Assembly: GCF_900547735.1 (NCBI RefSeq)
Contig: NZ_URHZ01000018.1
Coordinates: 13,915-77,914 of the forward strand
DNA from: an uncultured Clostridium sp.
Lineage (GTDB): Bacteria; Bacillota; Clostridia; Lachnospirales; Lachnospiraceae
DNA: 64,000 bases
Direction: 5' to 3'
The notes under the pieces were generated by a model. That model worked only from the letters and a program-made list of their open reading frames with translations. It had not been told where the DNA came from and did no database searches. Every line of letters begins with the position of its first letter. Position 1 is the first letter of the stretch. Positions 35,911 to 44,410 of this stretch are shown piece by piece. The position numbers and the translations under genes are program-made.

Positions 35911-37776
35911 TTAATAACTTATAATGTCTTGAATTACTATTTCCATTTTGTTTTCATTTAATTGACCAATATTGTACAACCTTTTTCCATCACTATTTTT
36001 CTTCGAGTACTGTACAATTATCGGATTGGTACTTGAATGATTTTTAGAATCATTCCGCTTTAAAGTATATACTTTTGAAGCTATATTCTGCGGTTCACTC
36101 GTGCCTTTCTTATAAGAATATAGTGTTCCGATTTTACTATATGAATCTGATATTTCTTGCATATCTGTTAAATAAAATATAGAATCTCCACTTTCGGTTA
36201 AATAAATTGCAGAATCAGCTCTGAAGTTATTATTAATTAGATGCAACTGATAAGAATTATCATTTGTATTCCAATAATAAAGTCCATCCGATTTTACTAC
36301 ATAGGCAGTTGAGCCATCATCTGAAATCTCCAAATTGCTTATCTCCGTTGTAATGCGGCACGAATCTGATATACCTTTAGATTCTAAATTTGCGATGTAG
36401 AAGTCCTTATCTTCGTTAACGTAAAAGATTTTGTTCCCTTTAATAAAAAACTGTGAACTTAAGTCAGATGCTATTTCTTGAATATTTCCAGTCATATCCA
36501 GTTTGTATAATCTTGAAATATTTCCATCTTTGCTTTTGTTTGCTGTAAAATAAAAGAACTCCGTGTTACATGAATCATTTTCAATATAGTTGCCATTCGA
36601 ATCCAACAGACTATACAAATTCATGACTCCGCCGAAGGTCACTTCCTTCGCTTCATCATTTTTCACAAAAATCAGTGTATTATACTCTTTACACGTAACA
36701 ACAAATCCTTTTTCAAAAAAGATAACGTTGGGATATGAACTATATTTTTGTGTCTTTCCTAGTTTTCCAATTCTTTCGGGTACCTTATTTTTCATTGTAT
36801 ATATAAGCAGCTCATTATCTTTTTTCTCTGACCAAATAATGTTTTGTCCATCAGCACTGATACCACACAAGTCTGCATTCTCTCCAACATTACATAATTC
36901 CTTAACAGAATCTGTTCCTTCAACATATGTCGATAATTTATGTTTTGTATCTATTCTTGCAAAGGTCAAAGAATTATTTGCAAAAGTCACTTCGCCAGAA
37001 CTATTTCCTAATTCTACAGTATTACCTTTCTTAAAGTTGTAAACATTTATTTTCTCCTTTTCACTACCACTTCTATAAAAGTATCCGGCTTTTTCTTTAT
37101 AAAATTTTTTTGCGTCGCTAATACTATCGCTATAAGAATTAGCAAATTCCTTTTTTAACTCGGTAAGTGATGTATCAACGCTATAGCTTTCACTCAAGGC
37201 CTCCAAAATATCTTCTGTTGATACTTGCTTGTTAACAGTATAAGCAAATCCATCATTTGTAATTTTTATAATCCGTTCCGCGTTCGACGAAATTGAAACT
37301 GGTTCACTATCTTTCGACGCATACAACTGCAATGTGCCGTCAAAATTTAGTAACAAAAATTTTTTATGGTCTGGCGTAGATATTCCATTAGAATAATCGC
37401 CTTCAAATGATACTGTTTGTCCATCAATGAAAAAAAAGGCAGTTCCAGCATTATCCACAATCGCGGAAATACCTCTCGCTTGATACTTCATATTTGAATA
37501 ATTACTTCGAGATGATAATTTTGAAAAACATAAGATGAATACACTTATCATTGCCACAGCCGCTATTATTCCTAATAAGACAATTTTACTGTTTTTTTTC
37601 TTAGGCATAATATCATTTAGATTTTCAACCACTTCTTCATCTTTTTGCTTCTCCTTATTCAAAAATGAAAATTTACTTTCATCTTTTTGTGGCCTATAAT
37701 TTTCATTTACAGCTCCACATTTTGAGCAATGCAAATCAGATGACTTAATCTCTGCCCCACATTTCACACAAAACAT
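35911..37776 (-). CDS. Zinc-ribbon membrane protein with large beta-propeller-like outer domain
   Basis: The protein is 621 residues. The first residues form a zinc ribbon (MFCVKCGAEIKSSDLHCSKCG), then a linker, a membrane helix (KIVLLGIIAAVAMISVFILC, about 63-82) and over 500 residues of repeated strands. The blades share patterns such as KITNDGFAYTVNKQ, GISADGQNIIWSEKKDNELL and LEISDDGSTAYVVKSDGLYY, as in TolB/WD-like propellers. Same topology as its downstream partner: ribbon inside, propeller outside. Very AT-rich coding, so likely acquired together with the neighbour. GGGGGAG precedes the ATG. Role unknown; related zinc-ribbon propeller proteins are common in Lachnospiraceae genomes. Confidence 0.8.
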   Translation of the reverse strand: MFCVKCGAEIKSSDLHCSKCGAVNENYRPQKDESKFSFLNKEKQKDEEVVENLNDIMPKKKNSKIVLLGIIAAVAMISVFILCFSKLSSRSNYSNMKYQARGISAIVDNAGTAFFFIDGQTVSFEGDYSNGISTPDHKKFLLLNFDGTLQLYASKDSEPVSISSNAERIIKITNDGFAYTVNKQVSTEDILEALSESYSVDTSLTELKKEFANSYSDSISDAKKFYKEKAGYFYRSGSEKEKINVYNFKKGNTVELGNSSGEVTFANNSLTFARIDTKHKLSTYVEGTDSVKELCNVGENADLCGISADGQNIIWSEKKDNELLIYTMKNKVPERIGKLGKTQKYSSYPNVIFFEKGFVVTCKEYNTLIFVKNDEAKEVTFGGVMNLYSLLDSNGNYIENDSCNTEFFYFTANKSKDGNISRLYKLDMTGNIQEIASDLSSQFFIKGNKIFYVNEDKDFYIANLESKGISDSCRITTEISNLEISDDGSTAYVVKSDGLYYWNTNDNSYQLHLINNNFRADSAIYLTESGDSIFYLTDMQEISDSYSKIGTLYSYKKGTSEPQNIASKVYTLKRNDSKNHSSTNPIIVQYSKKNSDGKRLYNIGQLNENKMEIVIQDIISY

Positions 37777-38133
37777 ATAGCTCCCCCATTCACTATTATT
37801 TACTGTTAAAATATTTTTCAGAACTAAATCTTTTTAGAACAAAAAGTATTCTCATGCATAATAATATAATAACTCAAAATGTCGAAATATTCAATCAAAT
37901 ACATTAATTATACATTAAAATCTAAGTTATTTATATTGAACCCCATTTATTTCGTAAACCACTCTTCCCATAAATCGCAATAAACAACAAATTCGCAACT
38001 TTCAGCTTTTCCGTTTTTTTTGAGACGGCAAAATCGATCTGATTATTTTTATAAAACCATATCCTTCATCCGTTAAGAAAAAAGACGCAAAGACATCATG
38101 GTCCTTACGCCTAAAATCCTTTCCTTATAACTT
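37777..38133. other. AT-rich gene-free region
   Basis: This region should hold the promoter of the zinc-ribbon pair but is too AT-rich to pick one. It ends with the rlmD terminator at 38077-38111. No coding seen. Confidence 0.5.
38077..38111 (-). terminator. Terminator of rlmD
   Basis: On the minus strand GGCGTAAGGAC and GTCTTTGCGTC pair over 11 bp (three G-U), followed by TTTTTTCTT, 22 bp after the rlmD stop codon. Confidence 0.7.
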
Positions 38134-39510
38134 TCAATGCCCAACACGCTGCAACAGGACTACCGTTTCCACATTCGCCGTCCCCGGAAACATATCCACA
38201 CAGCAAACCTTCTCCACCCGATACCCTCTCTCCTGCAGAATCACCAAATCCCTGGCTAAACTGGTCGGCTTACAGGATACATACACCATCCGGTTGACCC
38301 CAAAATCAATAATCTTCTCAATGGCCTTAGGATGAATTCCATCCCTCGGCGGATCGAGCACGATCAGCTCCGGCTTATCTTCCAGCCCATCGATTACCTT
38401 CAGGACATCACCTGCGATAAACTCGCAGTTTTCCAGGCCGTTCAACAACGCATTCTTCTTTGCGGCCTCCACGGCCTCCTCCACAATCTCGACACCGACC
38501 ACCTTCTCGGCCACCGGAGCGAGAATCTGGGCAATCGTGCCGGTTCCGCTGTACAGGTCAAAAATCACTTTTCCCTTTGTATCGCCCACGTATTCCCTTG
38601 TCTTCTCGTAGAGCACCTCCGCTCCCAGAGAATTGGTCTGAAAGAAGGAAAATGGTGAAATTCTGAATTTCAGGCCGAGAAGCTCCTCAAAGAAGTAATC
38701 CTGTCCATACAGGATCTCCGTTCCCCCGTCCTTCACGGCATCAGCCAGGGAATCATTTCTCGTGTGCAGGATTCCCGCCATCGTCCCTTCCAGAGGCAAG
38801 GCCAGGATTTCCTGAAGCCATCCGTTCAAAAGCTCTTTCTCCTCTTCCGCCACTATCTGGGTTGTCGTAATCAGGTCAATTAATATCTCTCCGGTCTTAA
38901 CCGCCCGTCTCACAAGCAAATGGCGCAGATATCCCGTATGCTGCATTTTCTTATAAAAGCCTGTCCCCTTTTTCTCAAAATACTGCTTGGAACAGAGGAG
39001 GATATCACAGAAATCTTTGTGCACAATCTGACATTCCCCGGTAGTCACCACATCGTAAAAGCTTCCGCGGCGATGCATGCCAAGGGCCAGCGGGCCGTCC
39101 TTCACCTCATCGCCGAAGGAAAATTCCATTTTATTGCGGTAACAGTCCGGGATGGGGCTCCCCTTGATTCCCTCAAATTCATAATCACTGCATACGCCGT
39201 CAATCAGCTCCTTCACCTGTTCCCGCTTGATTTCAAGCTGTTTCTCATACGGTACGGTCTGATAGAGACAGCCTCCGCAGATCCCGTAATGAGGACATAC
39301 CTTCTCTTCCGTCTCAATATCAGAAAGTTCCAGAACCTCAATCAGGCGTGCCTCACATTTTCCTTTTCTCTTCTTATTGACCAGAAAGCTGATTTTCTGA
39401 CCCGGCAGAGCATTTTTTACAACTACCTTCTCATCTTCTATTCTGACAATCCCCTTGTTCGGAAATTCCATTTTCTCCACGATACCCTCATATACTTGGC
39501 CTTTTTTCAT
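38134..39510 (-). CDS. rlmD: 23S rRNA (uracil-C5) methyltransferase, RlmD/RumA family
   Basis: The protein is 458 residues. It starts with a TRAM domain (KGQVYEGIVEKMEFPNKGIV). The iron-sulfur segment CPHYGICGGCLYQ (C-X5-C-X2-C) follows, then the SAM site IFDLYSGTGTIAQIL, the motif VLDPPRDGIHPKA and the catalytic Cys in VYVSCKPTSLARDL. Enzymes of this class methylate C5 of U1939 or U747 of 23S rRNA; Gram-positive members may do both (RlmCD), so the exact site is not decided. The start at 39510 is the first Met before the TRAM domain; the upstream extension to 39585 lacks a ribosome binding site. Single gene with its own terminator. Confidence 0.88.
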   Translation of the reverse strand: MKKGQVYEGIVEKMEFPNKGIVRIEDEKVVVKNALPGQKISFLVNKKRKGKCEARLIEVLELSDIETEEKVCPHYGICGGCLYQTVPYEKQLEIKREQVKELIDGVCSDYEFEGIKGSPIPDCYRNKMEFSFGDEVKDGPLALGMHRRGSFYDVVTTGECQIVHKDFCDILLCSKQYFEKKGTGFYKKMQHTGYLRHLLVRRAVKTGEILIDLITTTQIVAEEEKELLNGWLQEILALPLEGTMAGILHTRNDSLADAVKDGGTEILYGQDYFFEELLGLKFRISPFSFFQTNSLGAEVLYEKTREYVGDTKGKVIFDLYSGTGTIAQILAPVAEKVVGVEIVEEAVEAAKKNALLNGLENCEFIAGDVLKVIDGLEDKPELIVLDPPRDGIHPKAIEKIIDFGVNRMVYVSCKPTSLARDLVILQERGYRVEKVCCVDMFPGTANVETVVLLQRVGH

Positions 39511-39706
39511 CTCTATAATTAACTCCTTCTCTGATTCTATATGAAAATGCAGCCATCCAATGCTTATTAAGGCCGCTTTAAACATGCTTTAGTATACACG
39601 AAAACCAGGCAGATGAAAAGTAAAATCCGCTAATCCTGTTCTCCCCGTGCCACCTTTCGCCACTGTTTACACCACAGGCAGAAAGCGGCTTTGCTGCAAA
39701 CAGTAA

Positions 39707-40699
39707 CTACCTTTCTTCCTCCGCCATCATCCTATGCTGCCTCCCCACTCTGGCCCTGACCAGATTCAAAAATGTTTCCGGCCCCAGCACGCGCACTACG
39801 GGGCCGAATGAGAGAATATCAATCAGCAGCTCCGTCTCATCCGCCCTGTCGTAATAAATGGAACAGCGGCAGGTATTTTTCTCTCCGTCAAATTCCGTAT
39901 GTTTTTCATAGCTTGCAAAGTGGAGCATGCACCGCTCCAGCGAGTTTCTCTCCCCGCTTATTTCTATCACGACGGGTTCCTTCGATTTTCTGCCGTTTCT
40001 AAACCGGAAGGATTCCACATTCTCTGAAACCTCCCGGTTTGAGGGATGGCAGGTTTTGATCCTGCCCATATTCAGCAGGATTTCCCTGCAGAAACTTCTG
40101 TGCGTATACTGGCGGCAGCAGAGCCGGAACTTGTCGTCTTTGGAGGAATACTGAAGCTGGTACGGCAGTACCTCATAGGTAAATGTATCCTTCTGTTTCC
40201 CCTCATACGTAATAAACAGCGCCTGCCCCTGTTTCAGCGCGCTCAGTACCGTCCTGAAATTCTCCCGGTACGGTTCCGACTCATAGTCGTCCCCATCGCT
40301 GTATCTGTCATAATAGTAAAAATCCGCCTCATTATAAAGAGGCATAACCTCTTTCAGGGCCTCATCCGCCCATCCGCGTTCCTTCTCATCTAAAAACAGG
40401 CTTATCCTCCTGTCTGCCAGCAGTGATTTTAACCAGCTCTTCTGAAGCAGGGTAAGGGGAGGGCGGAGTTCCCCTTCCACAGCCGGGGAGTAAGTTCTGC
40501 CGTCTTCCTTTTCTTTTTTCAAAAGCGCCCACTCCCCGTCCAGCAGTTTGGGAAGAATCACGAAAACACTCTCCTGGAAACCATATTTCCTGATCAGCGT
40601 CTCCATCTGCTTTTCCGTCAGCGGCTGCTTTTTTGCCTCTGTCAGGATTTGTCTTACCACCTGGTAATAGCAGCTATAAACTTTATCAAATAATTCCAT
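39707..40699 (-). CDS. WYL-domain regulator (second of a pair)
   Basis: The protein is 330 residues. The N-terminal half is helical without a clear HTH. The WYL core, about residues 165-225, reads QALFITYEGKQKDTFTYEVL and PYQLQYSSKDDKFRLCCRQY, where the usual W-Y-L is replaced by variants. A C-terminal WCX-like part ends with LLIDILSFGPVVRVLGPETF, the typical closing segment. WYL proteins are ligand- or nucleic-acid-sensing transcription factors that often act in pairs (PafBC type). It lies 3 nt after the first WYL gene, so the two are translated together. No defence genes are nearby. Confidence 0.78.
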   Translation of the reverse strand: MELFDKVYSCYYQVVRQILTEAKKQPLTEKQMETLIRKYGFQESVFVILPKLLDGEWALLKKEKEDGRTYSPAVEGELRPPLTLLQKSWLKSLLADRRISLFLDEKERGWADEALKEVMPLYNEADFYYYDRYSDGDDYESEPYRENFRTVLSALKQGQALFITYEGKQKDTFTYEVLPYQLQYSSKDDKFRLCCRQYTHRSFCREILLNMGRIKTCHPSNREVSENVESFRFRNGRKSKEPVVIEISGERNSLERCMLHFASYEKHTEFDGEKNTCRCSIYYDRADETELLIDILSFGPVVRVLGPETFLNLVRARVGRQHRMMAEEER

Positions 40700-40702
40700 T
40701 TC

Positions 40703-41953
40703 CTAATCCTCACAATACATCTCGTACATCCGTTCCCAGTCCCGCTTCACCTTTGCGATGGCAGCCGGGTTGCTGCCCTCGATATTAAGAATCCGGCCCG
40801 TGAAGGTTTTAACCCAGGAGAGCATCTCATTGGTGTCAAAAAATGTGCCGCAGTAGAGATATTCATTTTCCCCTGTTCTGGTAATTTTCCCGCCGCGCCC
40901 TTCCCGGCGGAGCCGGTTCAATATGTAATCTTCTTTTTCCTCATCAATATACACCTTCATCCGGATTTCTTCCAGCCGGCTGGGACCTCCGAATGAAACT
41001 CCCCAGCACCGGGCGATATTCTTGTTGAGCAGTTCCTTCCACTGCTCATATTCACCGCACTCCTCCAATGCCTTGACCTGCCAGATACAGTCCAGACGGT
41101 AATTCATAAACCGCCTGCGGTTCTCCAGGTAACAGCATACATACCTCCGTCCGGTCCTGACGCTTACAAAGATTCTAAGGGGCAGTCCCTTAATAACCGA
41201 CGTATTGCCGCTGCGGCTGCTCTTATTGACAAAGGATATTTTCCGCCGTTCCCGGATCGCCTCCAGAATAGTAAACAGCACTCCGTCCTCTAATGTATGT
41301 ACGATAAAATGGTGCTTGAACTGAAAACTATCGTTGGCCGCATTTTCCCGGTCCAGGATGGTGCTGCCGAGAAATCCGAAGGGAGCCTCTTCCTGAAAGA
41401 ACTTTACAGCCGTCAAAACATGTTCCCACGTTTCCGGTTCCGGCATGTGCTCCGTATGATCCGAAAAGCACGGTTTTAGAAAATACGCCAGCGACTTTCC
41501 TTTTTTCACGGCTCCCAGAATCCCCAGTTCTTCATATTCTTTCAGCTTCAGCCGGACCGTCTGGCTGTCAAAGACAACGCCGTAGCTCTCCGCCATCCTG
41601 TCGCCAAGCTCTCCTGCACTCATTCCCTCACTCCGCCCGCACAGTTGGTCCAAAATAAAAAAATGGAGCATAATGTCGTTGTCTGTAAAGCTTTTTGCCT
41701 TCCATGCGGCATAGAGAGGATTCTGGCTGACCGTCCTGCTGTCCACATTGATATAAACCTGTTTTCCCTTTTGGGTATACTCCGATTCCATATAATCGGA
41801 AAGCCAGCTCTCAATCCGCCGTCTCTCATTATCATAGGTTCTGGCGCTTTTCTTATCATAGTCACCCCGCACCTTAAATCCGTATATATAGAACTGCCGC
41901 ATATAATCGCGGATGCGGTCAAAATTTTTGATCAGTTCCTGAAACTCCGTCAT
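40703..41953 (-). CDS. WYL-domain regulator (first of a pair)
   Basis: The protein is 416 residues from the ATG at 41953, chosen because AAGGGG lies 9 nt upstream. The front part contains a winged-helix-like stretch (LGDRMAESYGVVFDSQTVRLKLKEYEELG, about 135-165). The WYL part follows (RRKISFVNKSSRSGNTSVIKG, VSVRTGRRYVCCYLENRRRF, about 260-310), then a WCX-like C-terminus ending GTFFDTNEMLSWVKTFTG and ILNIEGSNP. Same architecture as PafB/PafC-like regulators. The pair is probably a heterodimer. Targets and signal unknown; it stands between rlmD and a slipin gene. Confidence 0.8.
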   Translation of the reverse strand: MTEFQELIKNFDRIRDYMRQFYIYGFKVRGDYDKKSARTYDNERRRIESWLSDYMESEYTQKGKQVYINVDSRTVSQNPLYAAWKAKSFTDNDIMLHFFILDQLCGRSEGMSAGELGDRMAESYGVVFDSQTVRLKLKEYEELGILGAVKKGKSLAYFLKPCFSDHTEHMPEPETWEHVLTAVKFFQEEAPFGFLGSTILDRENAANDSFQFKHHFIVHTLEDGVLFTILEAIRERRKISFVNKSSRSGNTSVIKGLPLRIFVSVRTGRRYVCCYLENRRRFMNYRLDCIWQVKALEECGEYEQWKELLNKNIARCWGVSFGGPSRLEEIRMKVYIDEEKEDYILNRLRREGRGGKITRTGENEYLYCGTFFDTNEMLSWVKTFTGRILNIEGSNPAAIAKVKRDWERMYEMYCED

Positions 41954-42124
41954 ATTCCATATCCCCTTATCTTCACTCCCCATTACTGGAAAACCGTAAC
42001 CATTTGTCTTTAGTCTAACGTCTGCCCATCCTGTTGTCAAATCTTATAGGAAATACCATTTTCAGGAAGTTCGCAACTTTTTTTAAATGATCTTTCTCCT
42101 TCTATCCTCTATGATTAAGCCATG

Positions 42125-42310
42125 GCAATCCGGTACGGAACTGCCAGGCGGGCTGTCTCACAGGTGAGAGGTTTTCCACACAGGAGCCTCCGCGGTGCCG
42201 CCGTCCCTGAACGGAGGGTATTCCGGGCAGTCAGCACCACATGATGTGTCGGAGGTTCGAATCCTTCCTTGCGAAAGCATGTAGCTAAGCTGGTATAGCA
42301 ATCATTAAAA
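42125..42310 (+). other. tRNA-like debris in a 709-bp gene-free region
   Basis: GGAGGTTCGAATCCTTCC at about 42248 has the exact form of a tRNA T-arm. GTAGCTAAGCTGGTATAGC at about 42281 has the form of a D-arm (compare GTAGCTCAGTTGGTAGAGC). The order is T-arm then D-arm, separated by a GCGAAAGC tetraloop hairpin. No anticodon arm or matching acceptor stem can be built, so this is not a working tRNA by my reading. The rest of 41954-42662 shows no gene. Confidence 0.35.
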
Positions 42311-42662
42311 CTTTGGAACATCCTGATAAGATGCCTACCCAAACCAAAACCACCAGGGATCAGAAATGTCCCTCCTTCCGCGTTCTGTAGAAATTCGTGC
42401 AGCAAAGAAAAGACGCTCCGCGGACTTTTCAAAGCCGGACAATTCCCACGGAAAGCAGTCGGAAACTGCCTGTGCCAATCCGGATACCGGCCCGGCAGAA
42501 CCCGCTCCGGGACAGCGCTGGTTAGAAGCGCCGTCCTCATACGGGAAACGCCGTCCCTCAACGAACGGTCCGCAGTATTTTGATGAAGAAGGGGCATTTC
42601 CATTCTCAAAGAATCCGATTAAAACAAAGTGACAATTTTTAAACTCAAAAGGAGGTAGTAGT

Positions 42663-43760
42663 ATGAAATATACAATCAAAGAGCAGGAATGCGGTTATCT
42701 GTTAAAAGACGGAAGATTTCAGGGTTTTCTCACCGCCGGCAGCTACCATTACATACAGAGACTGGGCTACGAACTGAAAACCGTACCAATGACGGGCAGC
42801 GTCGACACCTGCGGTATCCCGGCTGAAATCCTGCTGAAAAACCAGGCTTTTGCGGACAGGGTCGTACACGTAACGATTCCCGACGAATGTCTCGGCATCC
42901 GTTTTGTAAACAAAGCGTTCAAAGAGGTGCTTACCGGCCCCGACGCTCTGTACTGGAACGTCTATGAGGATGTGGAAATCCGCCTTGTAGATATCACCAA
43001 TCCCTACATGGATCAGACACTGCCGAGATATTACATCGATTTAATGCCAATGAAATTCTATAAGAAAATCGCAATCAAGGACGGCGAGATCGGCCTTCTG
43101 TACTTCGACGGCCGGTTCGAGAAACGCCTGGAGCAGGGTACCTGGTATTTCTGGAATTACGGTAAAGAGGTGACCTGCAAAATCTTCAATATGAAAGTAC
43201 AGCAGCTCGAAATCCAGGGCCAGGAAATCCTGACCGCCGACAAGGTAAGCATCCGTTTAAACGTAGTCTGCAGCTACCGAATCACCGATCCGGAAAAACT
43301 TGTGCAGACGATCGAGGGTGCATCCGCCCAGCTTTACACCGGAGCCCAGCTCTGCATCAGGGAATATGTGGGCCGTTTCCGCCTCGATGAGCTGCTGGCT
43401 CAAAAGGAAGAGATCGGCCGTTCCATCTGCGGACAGCTCAGGGAGAGGGAGTCGGATTACTGTGTCCAGATTGTAAACGCGGGTATCAAAGACATCATAC
43501 TTCCCGGTGAAATCCGCGACATCATGAACACGGTCCTGGTTGCCGAGAAAAAAGCCCAGGCCAATGTCATCATGCGCCGTGAGGAGGTAGCCTCCACCAG
43601 AAGCCTGCTGAACACAGCCCGGCTGATGGATGAGAACAAGACACTGCTGAAGCTGAAAGAGATGGAGTATCTGGAGAGAATCTGCGATAAAGTAGGCAGC
43701 ATCTCCGTAAGCGGTGGTAAAGGTATCCTCGATCAGCTCTCCGAGCTGGCGGGAATGTAA
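42663..43760 (+). CDS. Slipin-type SPFH/band-7 protein
   Basis: The protein is 365 residues. The band-7 domain lies at about 125-290 (KDGEIGLLYFDGRFEKRLEQG, GTWYFWNYGKEVTCKIFNMK, CSYRITDPEKLVQTIEGASA), like bacterial slipin/stomatin, followed by a coiled coil ending EMEYLERICDKVGSISVSGG. The N-terminal 120 residues are unusual: there is no clear membrane helix but a duplicated-looking soluble part (KDGRFQGFLTAGSYHYIQR, similar to the start of the SPFH domain). Slipins organise membrane microdomains and often pair with an NfeD protein, absent here. AAAGGAGG precedes the ATG. Single gene with its own terminator. Confidence 0.83.
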   Translation: MKYTIKEQECGYLLKDGRFQGFLTAGSYHYIQRLGYELKTVPMTGSVDTCGIPAEILLKNQAFADRVVHVTIPDECLGIRFVNKAFKEVLTGPDALYWNVYEDVEIRLVDITNPYMDQTLPRYYIDLMPMKFYKKIAIKDGEIGLLYFDGRFEKRLEQGTWYFWNYGKEVTCKIFNMKVQQLEIQGQEILTADKVSIRLNVVCSYRITDPEKLVQTIEGASAQLYTGAQLCIREYVGRFRLDELLAQKEEIGRSICGQLRERESDYCVQIVNAGIKDIILPGEIRDIMNTVLVAEKKAQANVIMRREEVASTRSLLNTARLMDENKTLLKLKEMEYLERICDKVGSISVSGGKGILDQLSELAGM

Positions 43761-43767
43761 CAACGAA

Positions 43768-43816
43768 AAAACGGCAAGGCACTCGTAACAGAGTAATCCT
43801 TGCCGTTATCTTATAT
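43768..43816 (+). terminator. Terminator of the slipin gene
   Basis: AACGGCAAGG (43770) and CCTTGCCGTT (43798) form a perfect 10-bp stem followed by ATCTTATATTTT. Confidence 0.75.
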
Positions 43817-43827
43817 TTTATCTTTAT

Positions 43828-43960
43828 CCGTATTTACTATACTTGTACTTTACCGTATCTGTATTTATCATACCTGTACTTTACCGCATCCGTATTTATC
43901 ATACTTCTGCTTTATCATATCCGTATTTTACCACATCCGTACTTTATCGTTCCGTACATC
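43828..43960. repeat. Tandem repeat, 31-bp unit, about four degenerate copies
   Basis: Three units of the form ccgtatttatcatacttgta plus ctttaccgtat follow each other in 31-bp register, then shorter partial copies. No coding. Confidence 0.8.
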
Positions 43961-44013
43961 ATGCTCTCAGATACTCTTAACGTACCTTCTGATCCGATCC
44001 TTTGTTACTTCTC

Positions 44014-44301
44014 TTACTCTTTCTCGTCTTCCGCATCATCCTCGAAGAAATCGTCGTCGAAATCATCTTCAAAATCATCCTCGAAGTCTTCCAGATAATC
44101 CGGTGTAAAGAAGCGGTAAACACCGTAAGCGATAGCTGCTACAGCCGCTACAACACCGATAATGGCAAGAATCCAGAGGATACAGGTTTTCTTCTTCTCT
44201 TCCTCTTCTTTTCTGTGTAAAAACTCATTCAGCTTTGTTGCGTTCATGATCTCTTCCACTTTAGATAATGCATCCTTACCCATCATATCGAATTTATTCA
44301 T
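44014..44301 (-). CDS. Small membrane protein with acidic C-terminal tail
   Basis: The protein is 95 residues from the ATG at 44301 (AAAGGA upstream; the frame extends to 44334). A helical N-terminus (KVEEIMNATKLNEFLHRKEE) and a Lys/Glu run precede one membrane helix (ILWILAIIGVVAAVAAIAYG, about 42-61). The tail of about 30 residues is almost only Asp, Glu and Phe (DFEDDFEDDFDDDFFEDDAE). The tail could bind metal or positively charged surfaces. It is 110 nt downstream of pcrA on the same strand. I know no function for this kind of protein. Confidence 0.75.
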   Translation of the reverse strand: MNKFDMMGKDALSKVEEIMNATKLNEFLHRKEEEEKKKTCILWILAIIGVVAAVAAIAYGVYRFFTPDYLEDFEDDFEDDFDDDFFEDDAEDEKE

Positions 44302-44410
44302 AGGTTCCACATCCTTTCTTCCGTGATCCTGCACCGATGTTTTTTCTTTTATATTATATCATCAAAGTCAGGTTTTTACTATCTTATTTTGAATAAAAAA
44401 CAGATTTTTA

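Noticed and set aside
42115..42609. 164-codon minus-strand frame
   Set aside because: It includes EGFEPPTH, the usual false translation of an antisense tRNA T-arm, and has no other protein features.
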